From positions 124,001 to 188,000 of the forward strand of contig JAJPGY010000034.1 of assembly GCA_021325555.1 (NCBI GenBank): DNA of 64,000 nt, given 5' to 3'. Below, one piece after another: positions 27,360 to 36,236 of the stretch. The DNA comes from Pseudomonadota bacterium (GTDB lineage: Bacteria; Cyanobacteriota; Vampirovibrionia; Obscuribacterales; Obscuribacteraceae). How positions within the stretch are numbered: the first letter of the stretch is position 1; each line of letters starts with the position of its first letter. The notes under the pieces were generated by a model. That model worked only from the letters and a program-made list of their open reading frames with translations. It was not told the DNA's origin and searched no databases. Position numbers and translations under genes: made by a program.

Positions 27360-28058
27360 TTGAGCCGCTCAATCTATGCCGCGATTCTGGCGGTGGCAAT
27401 CACAATGCCGGGGCTCTTGAAGAGCGCGGATGCTCACGGGCCCTATCGCGCCACCGCCCTGGACGGGCAAATGATCGCGGAAAGCGCGCTTGCGGTCGCC
27501 GAGAGAACAAGAACGAGCGGCCGTTGCTACGCGGCAGTCACCCGCGCTCTCGAGCCTCTTGGGGTGAGGCTTCATGGAGGCGCTGCCTATGAGGCCAGAG
27601 ACCTGTTGATGAGGGACCCCCGCTTCGAGCCGGTAAGCATTCAGAGCGTCGATCAATTGAGACTCGGCGACATAATCGTCTACGGGCGATCCGGCTCTCA
27701 TCCATATGGCCACATCTCAGTCTATGAGGGGAATTACGAGGAGGCGAGCGACCACGTGTCGACGGTGACAGACCCGGGAGCATACGGCGGGGCGACGGTG
27801 TTTCGCTTGCGGAACGAGACGCTGGCTGGACAATCGCCGATTAACTTCATGGCCCATAATGAATATACTCCCGGCTGCGAGCCGCGCGGGGCGCGCAGGT
27901 CTACGCCAAGGAGACGCCGGGTTCCGGTCGTCGCCCGCTCCTGCTCGGGCGGCTCGATGTTTGACGAGTTTCGTCATGATTACCGCCTGATAGCCGGAGA
28001 GCCGGTTGAAAGAACGCTCGCCCGCGGGGCCATACAGCTCCTATTGCAGAGCCGCTAG
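27360..28058 (+). CDS. Exported CHAP/NlpC-like hydrolase-fold protein
   Basis: With TTG 27360 (GAGGGA site just upstream) this gives 232 residues and a good signal peptide ending at SADAHG. The rest of the N-terminal domain has a candidate catalytic Cys in TSGRCYAAVTRALEPLG and a His in SHPYGHISVYEGN, preceded by LRLGDIIVYG, the order and spacing of CHAP/NlpC-type amidases that cut peptidoglycan. The third catalytic residue is not obvious, so it could be inactive. The C-terminal 70 residues are Arg-rich and unlike the family. Weaker upstream TTG starts exist. It stands between moeA and a TPR gene. Confidence 0.6.
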   Translation: MSRSIYAAILAVAITMPGLLKSADAHGPYRATALDGQMIAESALAVAERTRTSGRCYAAVTRALEPLGVRLHGGAAYEARDLLMRDPRFEPVSIQSVDQLRLGDIIVYGRSGSHPYGHISVYEGNYEEASDHVSTVTDPGAYGGATVFRLRNETLAGQSPINFMAHNEYTPGCEPRGARRSTPRRRRVPVVARSCSGGSMFDEFRHDYRLIAGEPVERTLARGAIQLLLQSR

Positions 28059-28104
28059 ACGCAGGCGTTGGGACATCCCGTATTACGCGAACCTTGTTAA
28101 ATCC

Positions 28105-28131
28105 TTGACTTTCGCGGACAGCAACTATAAT
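28105..28131 (+). promoter_or_regulatory. Probable sigma-70 promoter of the TPR protein gene
   Basis: TTGACT (28105-28110) and a perfect TATAAT (28126-28131) are separated by 15 bp, slightly short of the optimum. The -10 box lies 43 bp upstream of the ATG at 28175. It is the only good -10 hexamer in the 116-bp gap. Confidence 0.6.
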
Positions 28132-28174
28132 TGAACTGTCGGCGTCCGGACTCTGGTCAACGGCAAGCGGGTAA

Positions 28175-29380
28175 ATGCGCAACAACAGACATGCTCGTTA
28201 CGCCAGGCCCTCCGCTTGCGGATCGATTCTTGTCACGGCAATTCTCTGCTCGCTTTGGTCAGCCGGGGCGGCACAGGACAAATCAGGCGCCGCCGGCGAG
28301 TGGGAGCAGTTGCAGAAAGCGGGCACGGAGGCATTTGAAGCCGCCAGGTACGGCGACGCTGAGCGACTTCTCACCCGAGCTGTCATCAAGGCCGGCTCGT
28401 TCGGAGAATCGGACATACGCTTCGCCAAGAGCCTGGGCGAGCTTGGACGTCTCTATACTGTTCGCGCGCGGTTCACGGATGCCGAGCCGCTGCTGGAGGA
28501 GGAGCTGCGTGTAAGGGAGGCGGTCGTCGGCAAGGACAGCCTGGAGATTGTCCCTGCGATGAGCTCTTTAATCCAGTTCTATCTGGCGCACGGAACGACG
28601 GACAAAGCCGATCCGCTCAGCGAGGATGTGCTGGCTCTGGTCTCTGGCAAGCTGCAGGAGCGTGCTGCTCAGGCTCAGGGCTCGGTGCACTTCAAGAAAG
28701 GGCAGCCGCTGACCGGTTGGGCGGGCGTCGCGGCGCCTTCGGCGCGAGATCCGCTGCTGGATCTGGCGATCACATGCGATGCGCTGGCCGACGCGCACAG
28801 AGCCAAGGGAAAACACGAGCTGGCCGAGAGATTGTACCGGGCCGCGCTGGAGATAAAGACAAGCGTTCTCGGCTCCCAGCATCTTTCACTGGCGAACAGC
28901 TACGACAGCCTGGGCAGCCTTTATTTCGAGAGAAACGACTACCCCCAGGCCGACCTGTATTTCACAAACGCCTTCGAGATTACCGAAGGAATCCTTCCCC
29001 CTGACAATCCGCAGGTTTACGCCCGCCTGGATAAGCTGGCAAAGTGTTTGATCAAAGAAAACAAGCTCGATCAAGCGGAGAAGCTGTATTTGAAAGCGCA
29101 GAACTTCTGGAGGGATGAGCCATCGCACTCCGGCAACGAGGCGCGAGCGAAGTACGCGCTGGGCAACCTGTACGCCGACGAGAAAAAGTTTGACGAGGCG
29201 GCTCCGGTGCTCAAGCAGGCATTGGAGATGGCCCAGCAATACTACGGTGAGGACTCCATATCACTGGTTCCTTACCTGCAAAGATACGCCTATGCCTTGT
29301 ACTACCTGGGACAAAGGGATGAGACCGACAGGCTCAAGACCCGTGCCGACGCCATAGCCGGCGTGGGGGTGGCGCAGTAG
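28175..29380 (+). CDS. Exported TPR protein (kinesin-light-chain type repeats)
   Basis: This 401-residue protein has an N-terminal signal peptide (ILVTAILCSLWSAGAAQ, cleavage near residue 33) and about seven TPR units in two blocks (residues 40-155 and 205-390). Units such as FAKSLGELGRLYTVRARFTDAEPLL and LANSYDSLGSLYFERNDYPQAD, split here for clarity, are of the TPR_12/kinesin-light-chain type with 42-residue spacing. Such proteins bind partners in the periplasm or at the cell surface. No partner is identifiable. A segment between the blocks (160-200) lacks repeats. It converges on xdhC. Confidence 0.8.
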   Translation: MRNNRHARYARPSACGSILVTAILCSLWSAGAAQDKSGAAGEWEQLQKAGTEAFEAARYGDAERLLTRAVIKAGSFGESDIRFAKSLGELGRLYTVRARFTDAEPLLEEELRVREAVVGKDSLEIVPAMSSLIQFYLAHGTTDKADPLSEDVLALVSGKLQERAAQAQGSVHFKKGQPLTGWAGVAAPSARDPLLDLAITCDALADAHRAKGKHELAERLYRAALEIKTSVLGSQHLSLANSYDSLGSLYFERNDYPQADLYFTNAFEITEGILPPDNPQVYARLDKLAKCLIKENKLDQAEKLYLKAQNFWRDEPSHSGNEARAKYALGNLYADEKKFDEAAPVLKQALEMAQQYYGEDSISLVPYLQRYAYALYYLGQRDETDRLKTRADAIAGVGVAQ

Positions 29381-29452
29381 ACGTTGTTGCATGCGCGCCG
29401 GTGGTCAGGCTTGACGAAGCGGGCGGGACGCCCGTGCCCGGTGGCAGGCGCT

Positions 29453-30241
29453 TTAGCGTTTCCTCGGCGCCAGGCGGTCGCGCTCCTGGATCAGTTGGGC
29501 GGCGACGCTGACGGCGATCTCCCAGGGGTGGTTGGTGCCGATGTCCAGGCCGATCGGGCAGTGGTAGGCGCGGCAGGACTCCTCCGGGAGTCCGGCTGCG
29601 ATGACGTCTTTTTTCAGGCGGGCGGCTTTGGCTTTGCTGCCGATGACACCAAGGTATGGGAAAGCGCGGGTTCTCAGGATCTCAAGAAGGATCGGTTTGT
29701 CGGTTGTATGGCCCATGCTCATGAGAATAACGAAAGAGTGCTCGTCGAGACCGGCGACCTCTGATGGCATGTCCGTCGAGAGAACCCTGGAGAGCTTCCT
29801 GGAGTCGGGCAGTTTGTCCAACCATTCCTTCCGCGGATCGATGCAGGTGATCTGGCAGTCGAGATTTAGCAGCAGGTGAATAAGCGCGTTGGCTACGTGG
29901 CCGGCGCCGAAGATGACAATCTTCCAGGCGTTGACGCGATATGTCTCGAAGAAGAGCTTAACGCCGCCGCCGCAGGTCATGCCCACGTCGCGGGGCAGAC
30001 TCCACTGAACGAAGTGCACATTCTGCTGGGGGTGCTCCTCCTTCAGCAAGCGGTGCGCCTCTTCAATCGCCTTTTTCTCCAGCTTGCCGCCACCTACGGT
30101 GCCGAAGTAAAGCCCTCTTTCGGTGACGAGCATCTTGGCCCCGCGGTTCTGCGGGGCGCTGCCGATCACATCGACGACCGTCACCGAGACGAACGGGACC
30201 TGGGCCTCATACAGCTCGCTCAATTTCTCGAAGAAGGTCAT
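29453..30241 (-). CDS. xdhC: XdhC/CoxI-family molybdenum cofactor chaperone
   Basis: XdhC proteins bind molybdenum cofactor, have it sulphurated and deliver it to xanthine dehydrogenase. The 262-residue product has the N-terminal XdhC domain (GSAPQNRGAKMLVTERGLYFGTVGGGKLE in two halves, residues 26-55; MTCGGGVKLFFE) and the C-terminal Rossmann part (IVIFGAGHVANAL, VILMSMGHTTDKPIL, YLGVIGSKAKAARLKK, and the final CPIGLDIGTNHPWEIAVSVAAQ, residues 226-247). The start is nine bases after the xdhB stop, so it is the third gene of the xdhA-xdhB-xdhC operon. Confidence 0.93.
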   Translation of the reverse strand: MTFFEKLSELYEAQVPFVSVTVVDVIGSAPQNRGAKMLVTERGLYFGTVGGGKLEKKAIEEAHRLLKEEHPQQNVHFVQWSLPRDVGMTCGGGVKLFFETYRVNAWKIVIFGAGHVANALIHLLLNLDCQITCIDPRKEWLDKLPDSRKLSRVLSTDMPSEVAGLDEHSFVILMSMGHTTDKPILLEILRTRAFPYLGVIGSKAKAARLKKDVIAAGLPEESCRAYHCPIGLDIGTNHPWEIAVSVAAQLIQERDRLAPRKR

Positions 30242-30250
30242 GACGCCTTT

Positions 30251-32608
30251 CTATGGCAAGAGAGCTGGTTGTTTCAACTGCTCATCGCCGGCGCCGGGAT
30301 GCTTGGCGTACTGGGTCATTCTCATGAGAATCTCTTCGTTGGTCGCTGGAATCCTCAATTTGGGCAGCTTGCCGTTCGAGACAAAGGAGAGGGCGTGCTT
30401 GACCGCGGTCCAGACGGAGATGCCGAGCATGAGCGGCGGCTCGCCCACGGCTTTGCTGCCCTTGATGTTGAGCGTATTGTCATCGTTCTCGATCCAATCC
30501 ACATTGAAAATCTCCGGAGTGTCTTGAATGTTGGGGATCTTGTAGGTCGTGGGAGAATGCGAGAGCAGCTCTCCCCTTGCGGAATACTTCAGCTCCTCGG
30601 TGGTTACCCAGCCCATTCCCTGAATGAAGCCGCCGGTGATCTGCCCGCGATTTATGCCGGGATTGATCGACCGGCCAATGTCCATGAGGAGATCAACGCG
30701 TTTGACGCGCAGATCACCGGTGAAGCGATCGATCAGCACCTCGGCGACGGAGCAGCCCTGCGTGTAGTAGAGAAACGGTGTGCCGGAGCCTGTTTCCCAG
30801 TTCCAATCGACGCCCTGCGTGGCGTAAAAACCGCGCTCGCCGAGACTTACTCTCCGGTGGTAGGCGATGACGACCAGATCTTTGAAGGACACGCTCTTGT
30901 CGGGGCGCCTGTTGTCATAGATGAGCCCGTTCTCGAATACGATGTTTCCGGGCGATTTCTCGATGTCCGTCATCTGAGAGGCCAGGTACTCGGCTGCGCA
31001 CTCTGTAAGGCGTTCGCGCAACTTGCGGCACGCGGCGACGGCCGCGCTTCCGTTTAAATCCGTGGCGCTCGACGCGGCGGTCGCCGAGGTGTTGTTGTTC
31101 TTCTCGGTCGACGTCGGCATGATGATCACGTCTTCGGGATCAACGGTAAATTCATCGGCGACGAGCTGCCGGATGTTCGTGTTCACGCCCTGCCCCATCT
31201 CCGTGGCTCCCGTCGATACCTGGATGGTGCCGTCTTTATAGATGTTGACCAGCGCGCTGGCTTGATTGAGGAACTTTGTGTTGAAGGAGATGCCGAACTT
31301 AATCGCCGACATCGAGATGCCCTTCAGATGGGTCCTTGAGATCGCATTGAACTCTTTCACCTCTTCAAGCCGCTTCTTGTAATGGCAGCGCTCGGCGAGC
31401 TCCCGAAACAGGCGGGGCAGGTAGTTGTTCTTGAAGACCTGGCCGTAGGGCGTGATGTTGCGATCGTCTATGCCGTAGCAGTTCAAAGTCCGAATATCGT
31501 AGGCATCCTTCTTCAAATATGCGGCGATCTCTTCCATTATGTTTTCGATCGTCGCCACGCCCTGCGGCCCGCCGAAGCCGCGGAACGCCGTGTTGGGCGG
31601 GTAATTGGTGCGGCATACGGTGCCGGTGATCTCGACGTTCGGAAGGTAATAGGCGTTGTCTATGTGACACATCGCCCTGCCGAGGACAGCCGGCGAGAGA
31701 TCCGCAAAGGCTCCACCATCCGAGTAGAGGTGCGCCGAAAGGGCCGTAATCCGCCCGTCCCTGTCGAAGCCGACCTTGTAGGTGTTCTGGAACGGGTGGC
31801 GGCCGCCCGTGACCGTCATGTCGTCATCATTGCTCAGAGAGATGCGCGCCGGTCGCTTCGTCTTGTGGGCGACGAGAGCGGCCATCGCCGCCGGGTGTGT
31901 AGCCTGGCATTCCTTGCCGCCAAAGCCGCCGCCCATTCGTTTCGTGATCACCACAACCTGGTGCTGCCCGAGTCCGAGCACGTGGGCTATCACTTCCTGC
32001 ACCTCGGTCGGGTTTTGCGTGGAAGAGTGCACGACCAGCTGGTCATGCTCTCCCGGGTAGGCGACCGCGGCCTGCGACTCCAGGTAGAAATGCTGCTGCC
32101 CGCCGTTGATGAAGGTCCCTTCGATGACGTGCTCCGCCCCGTCGAATCCTTCCTTGATGTTGCCGCGCCTGATCGCCCTTGTCTGCCCGATGAAACTCTT
32201 CGCGGCAACTGCCTCGTCAATAGTCAGGATCGGCTTCAGCTCATCGATCTCTATCTTGATCGCCCGCCTCGCCTTCTTGATTGCCGCTCGGTTGTCGGCG
32301 GCGATAACGACGATCGGCTGGCCGATGAAGTGGACCGCGTCTTCGGCAAGCAAAACCTCGTCCTGGATGATCGGGCCGAAAAGGTTCTCGCCATCCAGAT
32401 CCTTGTGCGTAAACAAGGCCACTACACCAGGCACCTTCCGCGCGGCGGACAGATCCAGCTTCTTTATCTTGCCGTGCGCCACCGGGCTGTAGAAAAAGTC
32501 TACGATCAATTCGTTTTTAGCCGGCGGCATGTCGTCCACATAGATGGACTCTCCCGAGACATGTCCCCGCGCTGAGTCGTGAGGAAGATTTTTCCCGACT
32601 ACCGGCAT
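30251..32608 (-). CDS. xdhB: Xanthine dehydrogenase molybdopterin-binding subunit
   Basis: This 785-residue subunit of the xanthine oxidase family binds molybdopterin and oxidises the purine. It starts with the small-domain motif HVSGESIYVDDMPP and contains VVITKRMGGGFGGKE (cofactor and substrate loop), the arginine-bearing NTAFRGFGGPQG, TGATEMGQGVNT, and the C-terminal KAVGEPPLMLGISVW with the catalytic Glu. These elements match true xanthine dehydrogenases more than CO dehydrogenases. It overlaps xdhA by ten bases. Function as hypoxanthine/xanthine oxidation is inferred from the family and the split AB organisation. Confidence 0.93.
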   Translation of the reverse strand: MPVVGKNLPHDSARGHVSGESIYVDDMPPAKNELIVDFFYSPVAHGKIKKLDLSAARKVPGVVALFTHKDLDGENLFGPIIQDEVLLAEDAVHFIGQPIVVIAADNRAAIKKARRAIKIEIDELKPILTIDEAVAAKSFIGQTRAIRRGNIKEGFDGAEHVIEGTFINGGQQHFYLESQAAVAYPGEHDQLVVHSSTQNPTEVQEVIAHVLGLGQHQVVVITKRMGGGFGGKECQATHPAAMAALVAHKTKRPARISLSNDDDMTVTGGRHPFQNTYKVGFDRDGRITALSAHLYSDGGAFADLSPAVLGRAMCHIDNAYYLPNVEITGTVCRTNYPPNTAFRGFGGPQGVATIENIMEEIAAYLKKDAYDIRTLNCYGIDDRNITPYGQVFKNNYLPRLFRELAERCHYKKRLEEVKEFNAISRTHLKGISMSAIKFGISFNTKFLNQASALVNIYKDGTIQVSTGATEMGQGVNTNIRQLVADEFTVDPEDVIIMPTSTEKNNNTSATAASSATDLNGSAAVAACRKLRERLTECAAEYLASQMTDIEKSPGNIVFENGLIYDNRRPDKSVSFKDLVVIAYHRRVSLGERGFYATQGVDWNWETGSGTPFLYYTQGCSVAEVLIDRFTGDLRVKRVDLLMDIGRSINPGINRGQITGGFIQGMGWVTTEELKYSARGELLSHSPTTYKIPNIQDTPEIFNVDWIENDDNTLNIKGSKAVGEPPLMLGISVWTAVKHALSFVSNGKLPKLRIPATNEEILMRMTQYAKHPGAGDEQLKQPALLP

Positions 32609-34035
32609 ACCGGCTCCCTGCCGCAGGCGGTCTCTAAGAAGAACTTGAGCATGATATTTTCAGCGAGCTGCAGCCGGAAGTCCTTCGAGCCCCGCACGTC
32701 GGAGATCGGCGTGATCTCCTCGCGGGCGAGCTTGCCGGCATTGCCGAAGGTGGTCAATGCTGCTTCCTTTCCCTCCAGGAACGCCTCCGTCTTCGGCAGC
32801 CTGAGCACAACCGGCCCGACGCCGCCGTAGGCGAGCTTCGCCGAATGGATCTTGCCTGCTTCGATCGTCATCCTGATGGCGGCGGCAAAGGCGGAGATGT
32901 CCAGGTTCTGCCGTTTCGAGACCTTGAACAGCCTTATCGTCTCGTTGTTTTCGGGAAGCGGAATGAGGATGCGGGTGATTATTTCGCCCGGGGCCATATC
33001 GAGCTGCTTGTATCCCTTATAAAGCGAGTTGATATCGATGAGACGTTTTCCTGCCGGCCCGGTCATCTCGACGACAGCCTCCATCACAAACAGCCACGGC
33101 AGGGTGTCGGCGATCGGGGAGCCGTTGGCGATATTTCCGGCAAGCGTGCCCGCATTTCTGATTTGCGGCGAGCCGAACAGCCACATGATCTTGTATAACT
33201 CGGGCATCTCTTCGCGAGCCCAGTCGGCGAGAGCCGCCAGGCTCGCCCTGCCGCCCACGACGAGATGACTGTTCTCCACCTTCACGTCGGACAGCCCGGC
33301 GATGTTGGACAGGCTCATGATCACATCGGGATCCAGACCGCGCTTGTTGATGTTCACGCAGACGTCAGTTCCGCCGGAGACAATAACCGTGCCCGGATTC
33401 TTTTCTTTGAAGTCGACCGCTTCTTCCACCGTGGCGGGAATAAAACAGGTCTTTCCTTCGCTGGCTATAAGCGCCGGCCTGCCCTGGTGCTCGCCGAAGC
33501 GGGCGATCATCTCTTGCGGCGGGTACAGCTCACCTGTGCTCCGCACGCGCTCGAGCGCGACGTTCATCCCCGCGCGGATGATCGGCTCGTAACCGGTGCA
33601 GCGGCAGAGGTTGCCGGTGAGCGCGTCCTTCACGTCCTGCTCGTCGGCCTGCGTCTTGCAGTCGAAAAGTGAGCACAGCGCCACCACAATCCCGGGCGTG
33701 CAGTAGCCGCATTGGGCGCCGTGGAAATCTACCATCGCTTCCTGCACGGGATTGAGCTTCCCCTCCACCTTCAGCCCCTCGATGGTGACGACGTGGGTGC
33801 AATCGAGCTGGTAGAGGAACTGAATGCAGGAATTGACCGGCATGTATTCAACGGTGCCGCCGGCCGCCCGGCCGATTAGCACGGTGCAGGCACCGCAGTC
33901 GCCCTCGGCGCAGACCACCTTGGTTCCGGTGCAGCCCTGTCCGTATCGCAGGTAAGTCGACAGCGGAGAAAATACGTCCTGGCCGCCTACCCGGTGCTCT
34001 TGGCCATTGACGTAAAAGAGTAAGTAGTCTCTCAT
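32599..34035 (-). CDS. xdhA: Xanthine dehydrogenase iron-sulphur/FAD subunit
   Basis: This 478-residue subunit passes electrons from the molybdenum site to FAD and NAD. It has a plant-type [2Fe-2S] domain with VVCAEGDCGAC, a second [2Fe-2S] domain with QCGYCTPG and NLCRCTGYEPI, then a FAD-binding domain (from about residue 190) with VSGGTDVCVNIN and GSPQIRNAGTLAGNIANGSP, and a CO_deh_flav_C domain at the end. The fusion of both electron-transfer parts is the XdhA arrangement of many bacteria. It is the first gene of the operon; a MarR-type gene on the same strand ends-to-start 77 bp upstream. Confidence 0.94.
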   Translation of the reverse strand: MRDYLLFYVNGQEHRVGGQDVFSPLSTYLRYGQGCTGTKVVCAEGDCGACTVLIGRAAGGTVEYMPVNSCIQFLYQLDCTHVVTIEGLKVEGKLNPVQEAMVDFHGAQCGYCTPGIVVALCSLFDCKTQADEQDVKDALTGNLCRCTGYEPIIRAGMNVALERVRSTGELYPPQEMIARFGEHQGRPALIASEGKTCFIPATVEEAVDFKEKNPGTVIVSGGTDVCVNINKRGLDPDVIMSLSNIAGLSDVKVENSHLVVGGRASLAALADWAREEMPELYKIMWLFGSPQIRNAGTLAGNIANGSPIADTLPWLFVMEAVVEMTGPAGKRLIDINSLYKGYKQLDMAPGEIITRILIPLPENNETIRLFKVSKRQNLDISAFAAAIRMTIEAGKIHSAKLAYGGVGPVVLRLPKTEAFLEGKEAALTTFGNAGKLAREEITPISDVRGSKDFRLQLAENIMLKFFLETACGREPVCR

Positions 34036-34111
34036 CTGCTTTCCAGCCCGAGCAGGTTGTATCTCCTGGACATATCATAAAGTGCTGTCCCGAGAAAGTA
34101 TAGGGCGGAAC

Positions 34112-34609
34112 TCAGGCGCGGCGGCCGGTGTACAGGTGGTGCGCCAGCAGCTTGATCAGGCTGAGCCGCATGGATTCCCATTCGGCGTCCGACAGCGGCG
34201 CAAGGAAGCGTTGCTGCTCCCTGTTGGCCAGCCGGCGCGCCCGGGACAGCACCTTGTTGCCCCTGGGCGTCAGGTAGAGCCTGTGGCTGCGCCTGTCTTC
34301 CGGATTGACCATGCGAATTACCAGCTGCTTTGCCTCCAGCTCGTCGACGAGGTGAACGATGGTTGTTCGATCGATGTTGTGCAGCCTGCTCAGTTCCTGC
34401 TGGCTCAGGGGACCTTCGTCCGAGAGAACGCGCATCAGCCCCATCTCCGGCGGTGTGATACCAAGCGGCTCCAGGGCGGCCGCGGTGCGCTCGCGAATCA
34501 ACCTTGCCGTCCGGTTGAGCAGGAAGCCGGCGCTGTGACCCAGGCTGGCCGGAGGGCCGGCTGGTCGGGTTTCTGGAAGCTCACCGCCGGACGGGGACTC
34601 ATCTCGCAT
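34112..34609 (-). CDS. MarR-family transcriptional regulator
   Basis: From ATG 34609 this is 165 residues. The winged helix-turn-helix reads PLSQQELSRLHNIDRTTIV (recognition helix), followed by the MarR wing NPEDRRSHRLYLTPRGNKV. The first 20 residues are Pro/Gly/Ser-rich and not part of the domain; a TTG at 34648 would lengthen it further. It is divergent from the MdtABC-type pump operon and upstream, same strand, of the xanthine dehydrogenase operon. Divergent MarR genes often repress the neighbouring efflux genes, so control of the pump is the first guess. Confidence 0.9.
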   Translation of the reverse strand: MRDESPSGGELPETRPAGPPASLGHSAGFLLNRTARLIRERTAAALEPLGITPPEMGLMRVLSDEGPLSQQELSRLHNIDRTTIVHLVDELEAKQLVIRMVNPEDRRSHRLYLTPRGNKVLSRARRLANREQQRFLAPLSDAEWESMRLSLIKLLAHHLYTGRRA

Positions 34610-34698
34610 GGCCGGTGACCTGTGCCTCCAAAAGTTCAGTGAGGTCAACTATCTACTCCGATTTTCCCCATTTTTCAGGGCTTCGGGCGATCGAATTA

Positions 34699-34711
34699 GA
34701 TATATTTTATC
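34699..34711. promoter_or_regulatory. AT-rich imperfect palindrome in the marR-efflux intergenic region
   Basis: GATA and TATC arms with a five-base AT centre lie in the most AT-rich part of the 193-bp divergent region, in otherwise GC-rich DNA. The position, about 90 bp from both start codons, suits promoters reading both ways and a MarR operator. The half-sites are short, so this is only a candidate. Confidence 0.3.
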
Positions 34712-34802
34712 AGAATTTCAGGCTCCCGCCAGCCGCCGGTCCGTCTAAAAGCGCAGGGCGGCAGGGATGCGAAGCGCTCCCGGGAAGCGAGGTTAAAGGG
34801 CC

Positions 34803-36236
34803 ATGAGGACTGTTAACGGATTGCCAGGAGTCAATGAATCTAGTGCCCTGTCCGGTGCCGGCGCTGCTCTGGAGCCGGTTGCTGCGCCGGCGTTGCTTCC
34901 CGGGCGCCGGTCACGGTCCGCCTGGCGGAAAGCGGCCGCCCTCGTCCTTGCGATCGCCTTCCTCTCGGCTGCCGGCTTTACCGGGCAGAGACTTTTGGGC
35001 GGAGCATCCGCACCGTCCAGGAAGCCCGGCGAGGCGCCAGTGCCGGTAACAGTGGCCACCGCCACCGTTCAAACAGTGCCGATCGAGGTTCACACCGTAG
35101 GCAATGTCCAGCCGTATTCGGTGGTGAACGTCGTCCCGCAAGTCGGTGGGCAGTTGACCCGGGTCTATTTCACGCAGGGGCAGAACGTGAAAAAGGGAGA
35201 CCTGCTCTTCGAGATTGACCCGCGTCCGGCTCAGGCGGCAGTGGCCCAAGCGGAGGGCAACGTGGAGCGGGATGCGGCGCAGCTCCAGCAGGCTAAGGCT
35301 AATGTGGCCAGGGACACGGCCACGGTCGGCCAGCTTCAGGCGAACCTGACCAAGGACCAGGCTTCGGCTGCTTATGCCGCGCTCGAGGCTTTCCGCTACA
35401 AAGAGCTTGCCGCTCAGGGGGCGGTATCGCACGAGCAAGCCGACCAGATGAACACCAACGCCGCCACCGCCCGGGCAACCCTGGAGGCCGACAAGGAAGC
35501 CATCCTCAACGCGCAGGCGATAGTCCAAGCCGATCGTGCCGGCGTCAAGACCGCCGAGGGCACCCTGGCCGCCGACCGGGCGGCAGCCGACACCAGCCGT
35601 ATTCAGCTTGGCTGGACGCGGATTCGCTCGCCGATCGACGGCCGTACCGGCAGCCTCAATGTTTATCCGGGCAACGTCGTCGCCGCCAACAGCACCACCC
35701 CGCTGGTCACCATTGATCAGGTCCAGCCCATCTACGTGAGTTTCACGGTTCCCGAGCAGTATCTTGCCGAGCTGCGCCAGAACATGGCCAATCACACTCT
35801 TGCGGTACAGGCGATGATCGAGGGCTCGAAGACCGATGCCGTCCAGGGCAGCGTCTCCTTCCTGGACAACACGGTCAACACCTCCACCGGGACCGTCACG
35901 CTCAGGGCTGCGTTCGCCAACGCCGACAACCGGCTGTTCCCCGGCCAGTTCGTCGACGTGGTGCTGACCATGCCGCCGGGCGGGCCGTCCGTTGTGGTTC
36001 CGGCTACGGCTGTGCAGACTTCCCAGCAGGGAACGGCGGTTTACGTCGTGAAAGGCGACAACATCGTGGAATTCACGCCGGTTCAAGTTCTCCGCACCCG
36101 CGGCGACCTGGCGGCCATCGGGCAGGGGCTGTCCGCCGGCGACGTCGTGGTAACCGATGGGCAGCTCCAGCTCACACCAGGCGCCAGGATTCAAATAGTC
36201 TCAGACAGGCAATCGGCTCCTGATGACCGGACATGA
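34803..36236 (+). CDS. RND efflux periplasmic adaptor (MdtA/HlyD-like)
   Basis: This 477-residue membrane fusion protein links an inner-membrane RND pump to an outer-membrane channel. It has an N-terminal anchor helix (about residues 42-62), the barrel-lipoyl start VGNVQPYSVVNVVPQVGGQL, a lipoyl half with KKGDLLFEIDPRP, a long alpha-hairpin (about 135-245, Ala/Gln-rich), the second lipoyl half WTRIRSPIDGRTG, and a beta-barrel ending TDGQLQLTPGARIQI. The order and motifs fit MdtA. It overlaps the first pump gene as ATGA. No TolC-type gene is adjacent, so the outer-membrane channel is encoded elsewhere. Confidence 0.92.
   Translation: MRTVNGLPGVNESSALSGAGAALEPVAAPALLPGRRSRSAWRKAAALVLAIAFLSAAGFTGQRLLGGASAPSRKPGEAPVPVTVATATVQTVPIEVHTVGNVQPYSVVNVVPQVGGQLTRVYFTQGQNVKKGDLLFEIDPRPAQAAVAQAEGNVERDAAQLQQAKANVARDTATVGQLQANLTKDQASAAYAALEAFRYKELAAQGAVSHEQADQMNTNAATARATLEADKEAILNAQAIVQADRAGVKTAEGTLAADRAAADTSRIQLGWTRIRSPIDGRTGSLNVYPGNVVAANSTTPLVTIDQVQPIYVSFTVPEQYLAELRQNMANHTLAVQAMIEGSKTDAVQGSVSFLDNTVNTSTGTVTLRAAFANADNRLFPGQFVDVVLTMPPGGPSVVVPATAVQTSQQGTAVYVVKGDNIVEFTPVQVLRTRGDLAAIGQGLSAGDVVVTDGQLQLTPGARIQIVSDRQSAPDDRT

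Noticed and set aside
29876..32575. Two long plus-strand frames opposite xdhC and xdhB
   Set aside because: Both mirror conserved xanthine dehydrogenase genes and carry no family signature.
34911..36194. A 427-codon minus-strand frame opposite the efflux adaptor gene
   Set aside because: Low-complexity antisense frame; the plus strand encodes a textbook adaptor.
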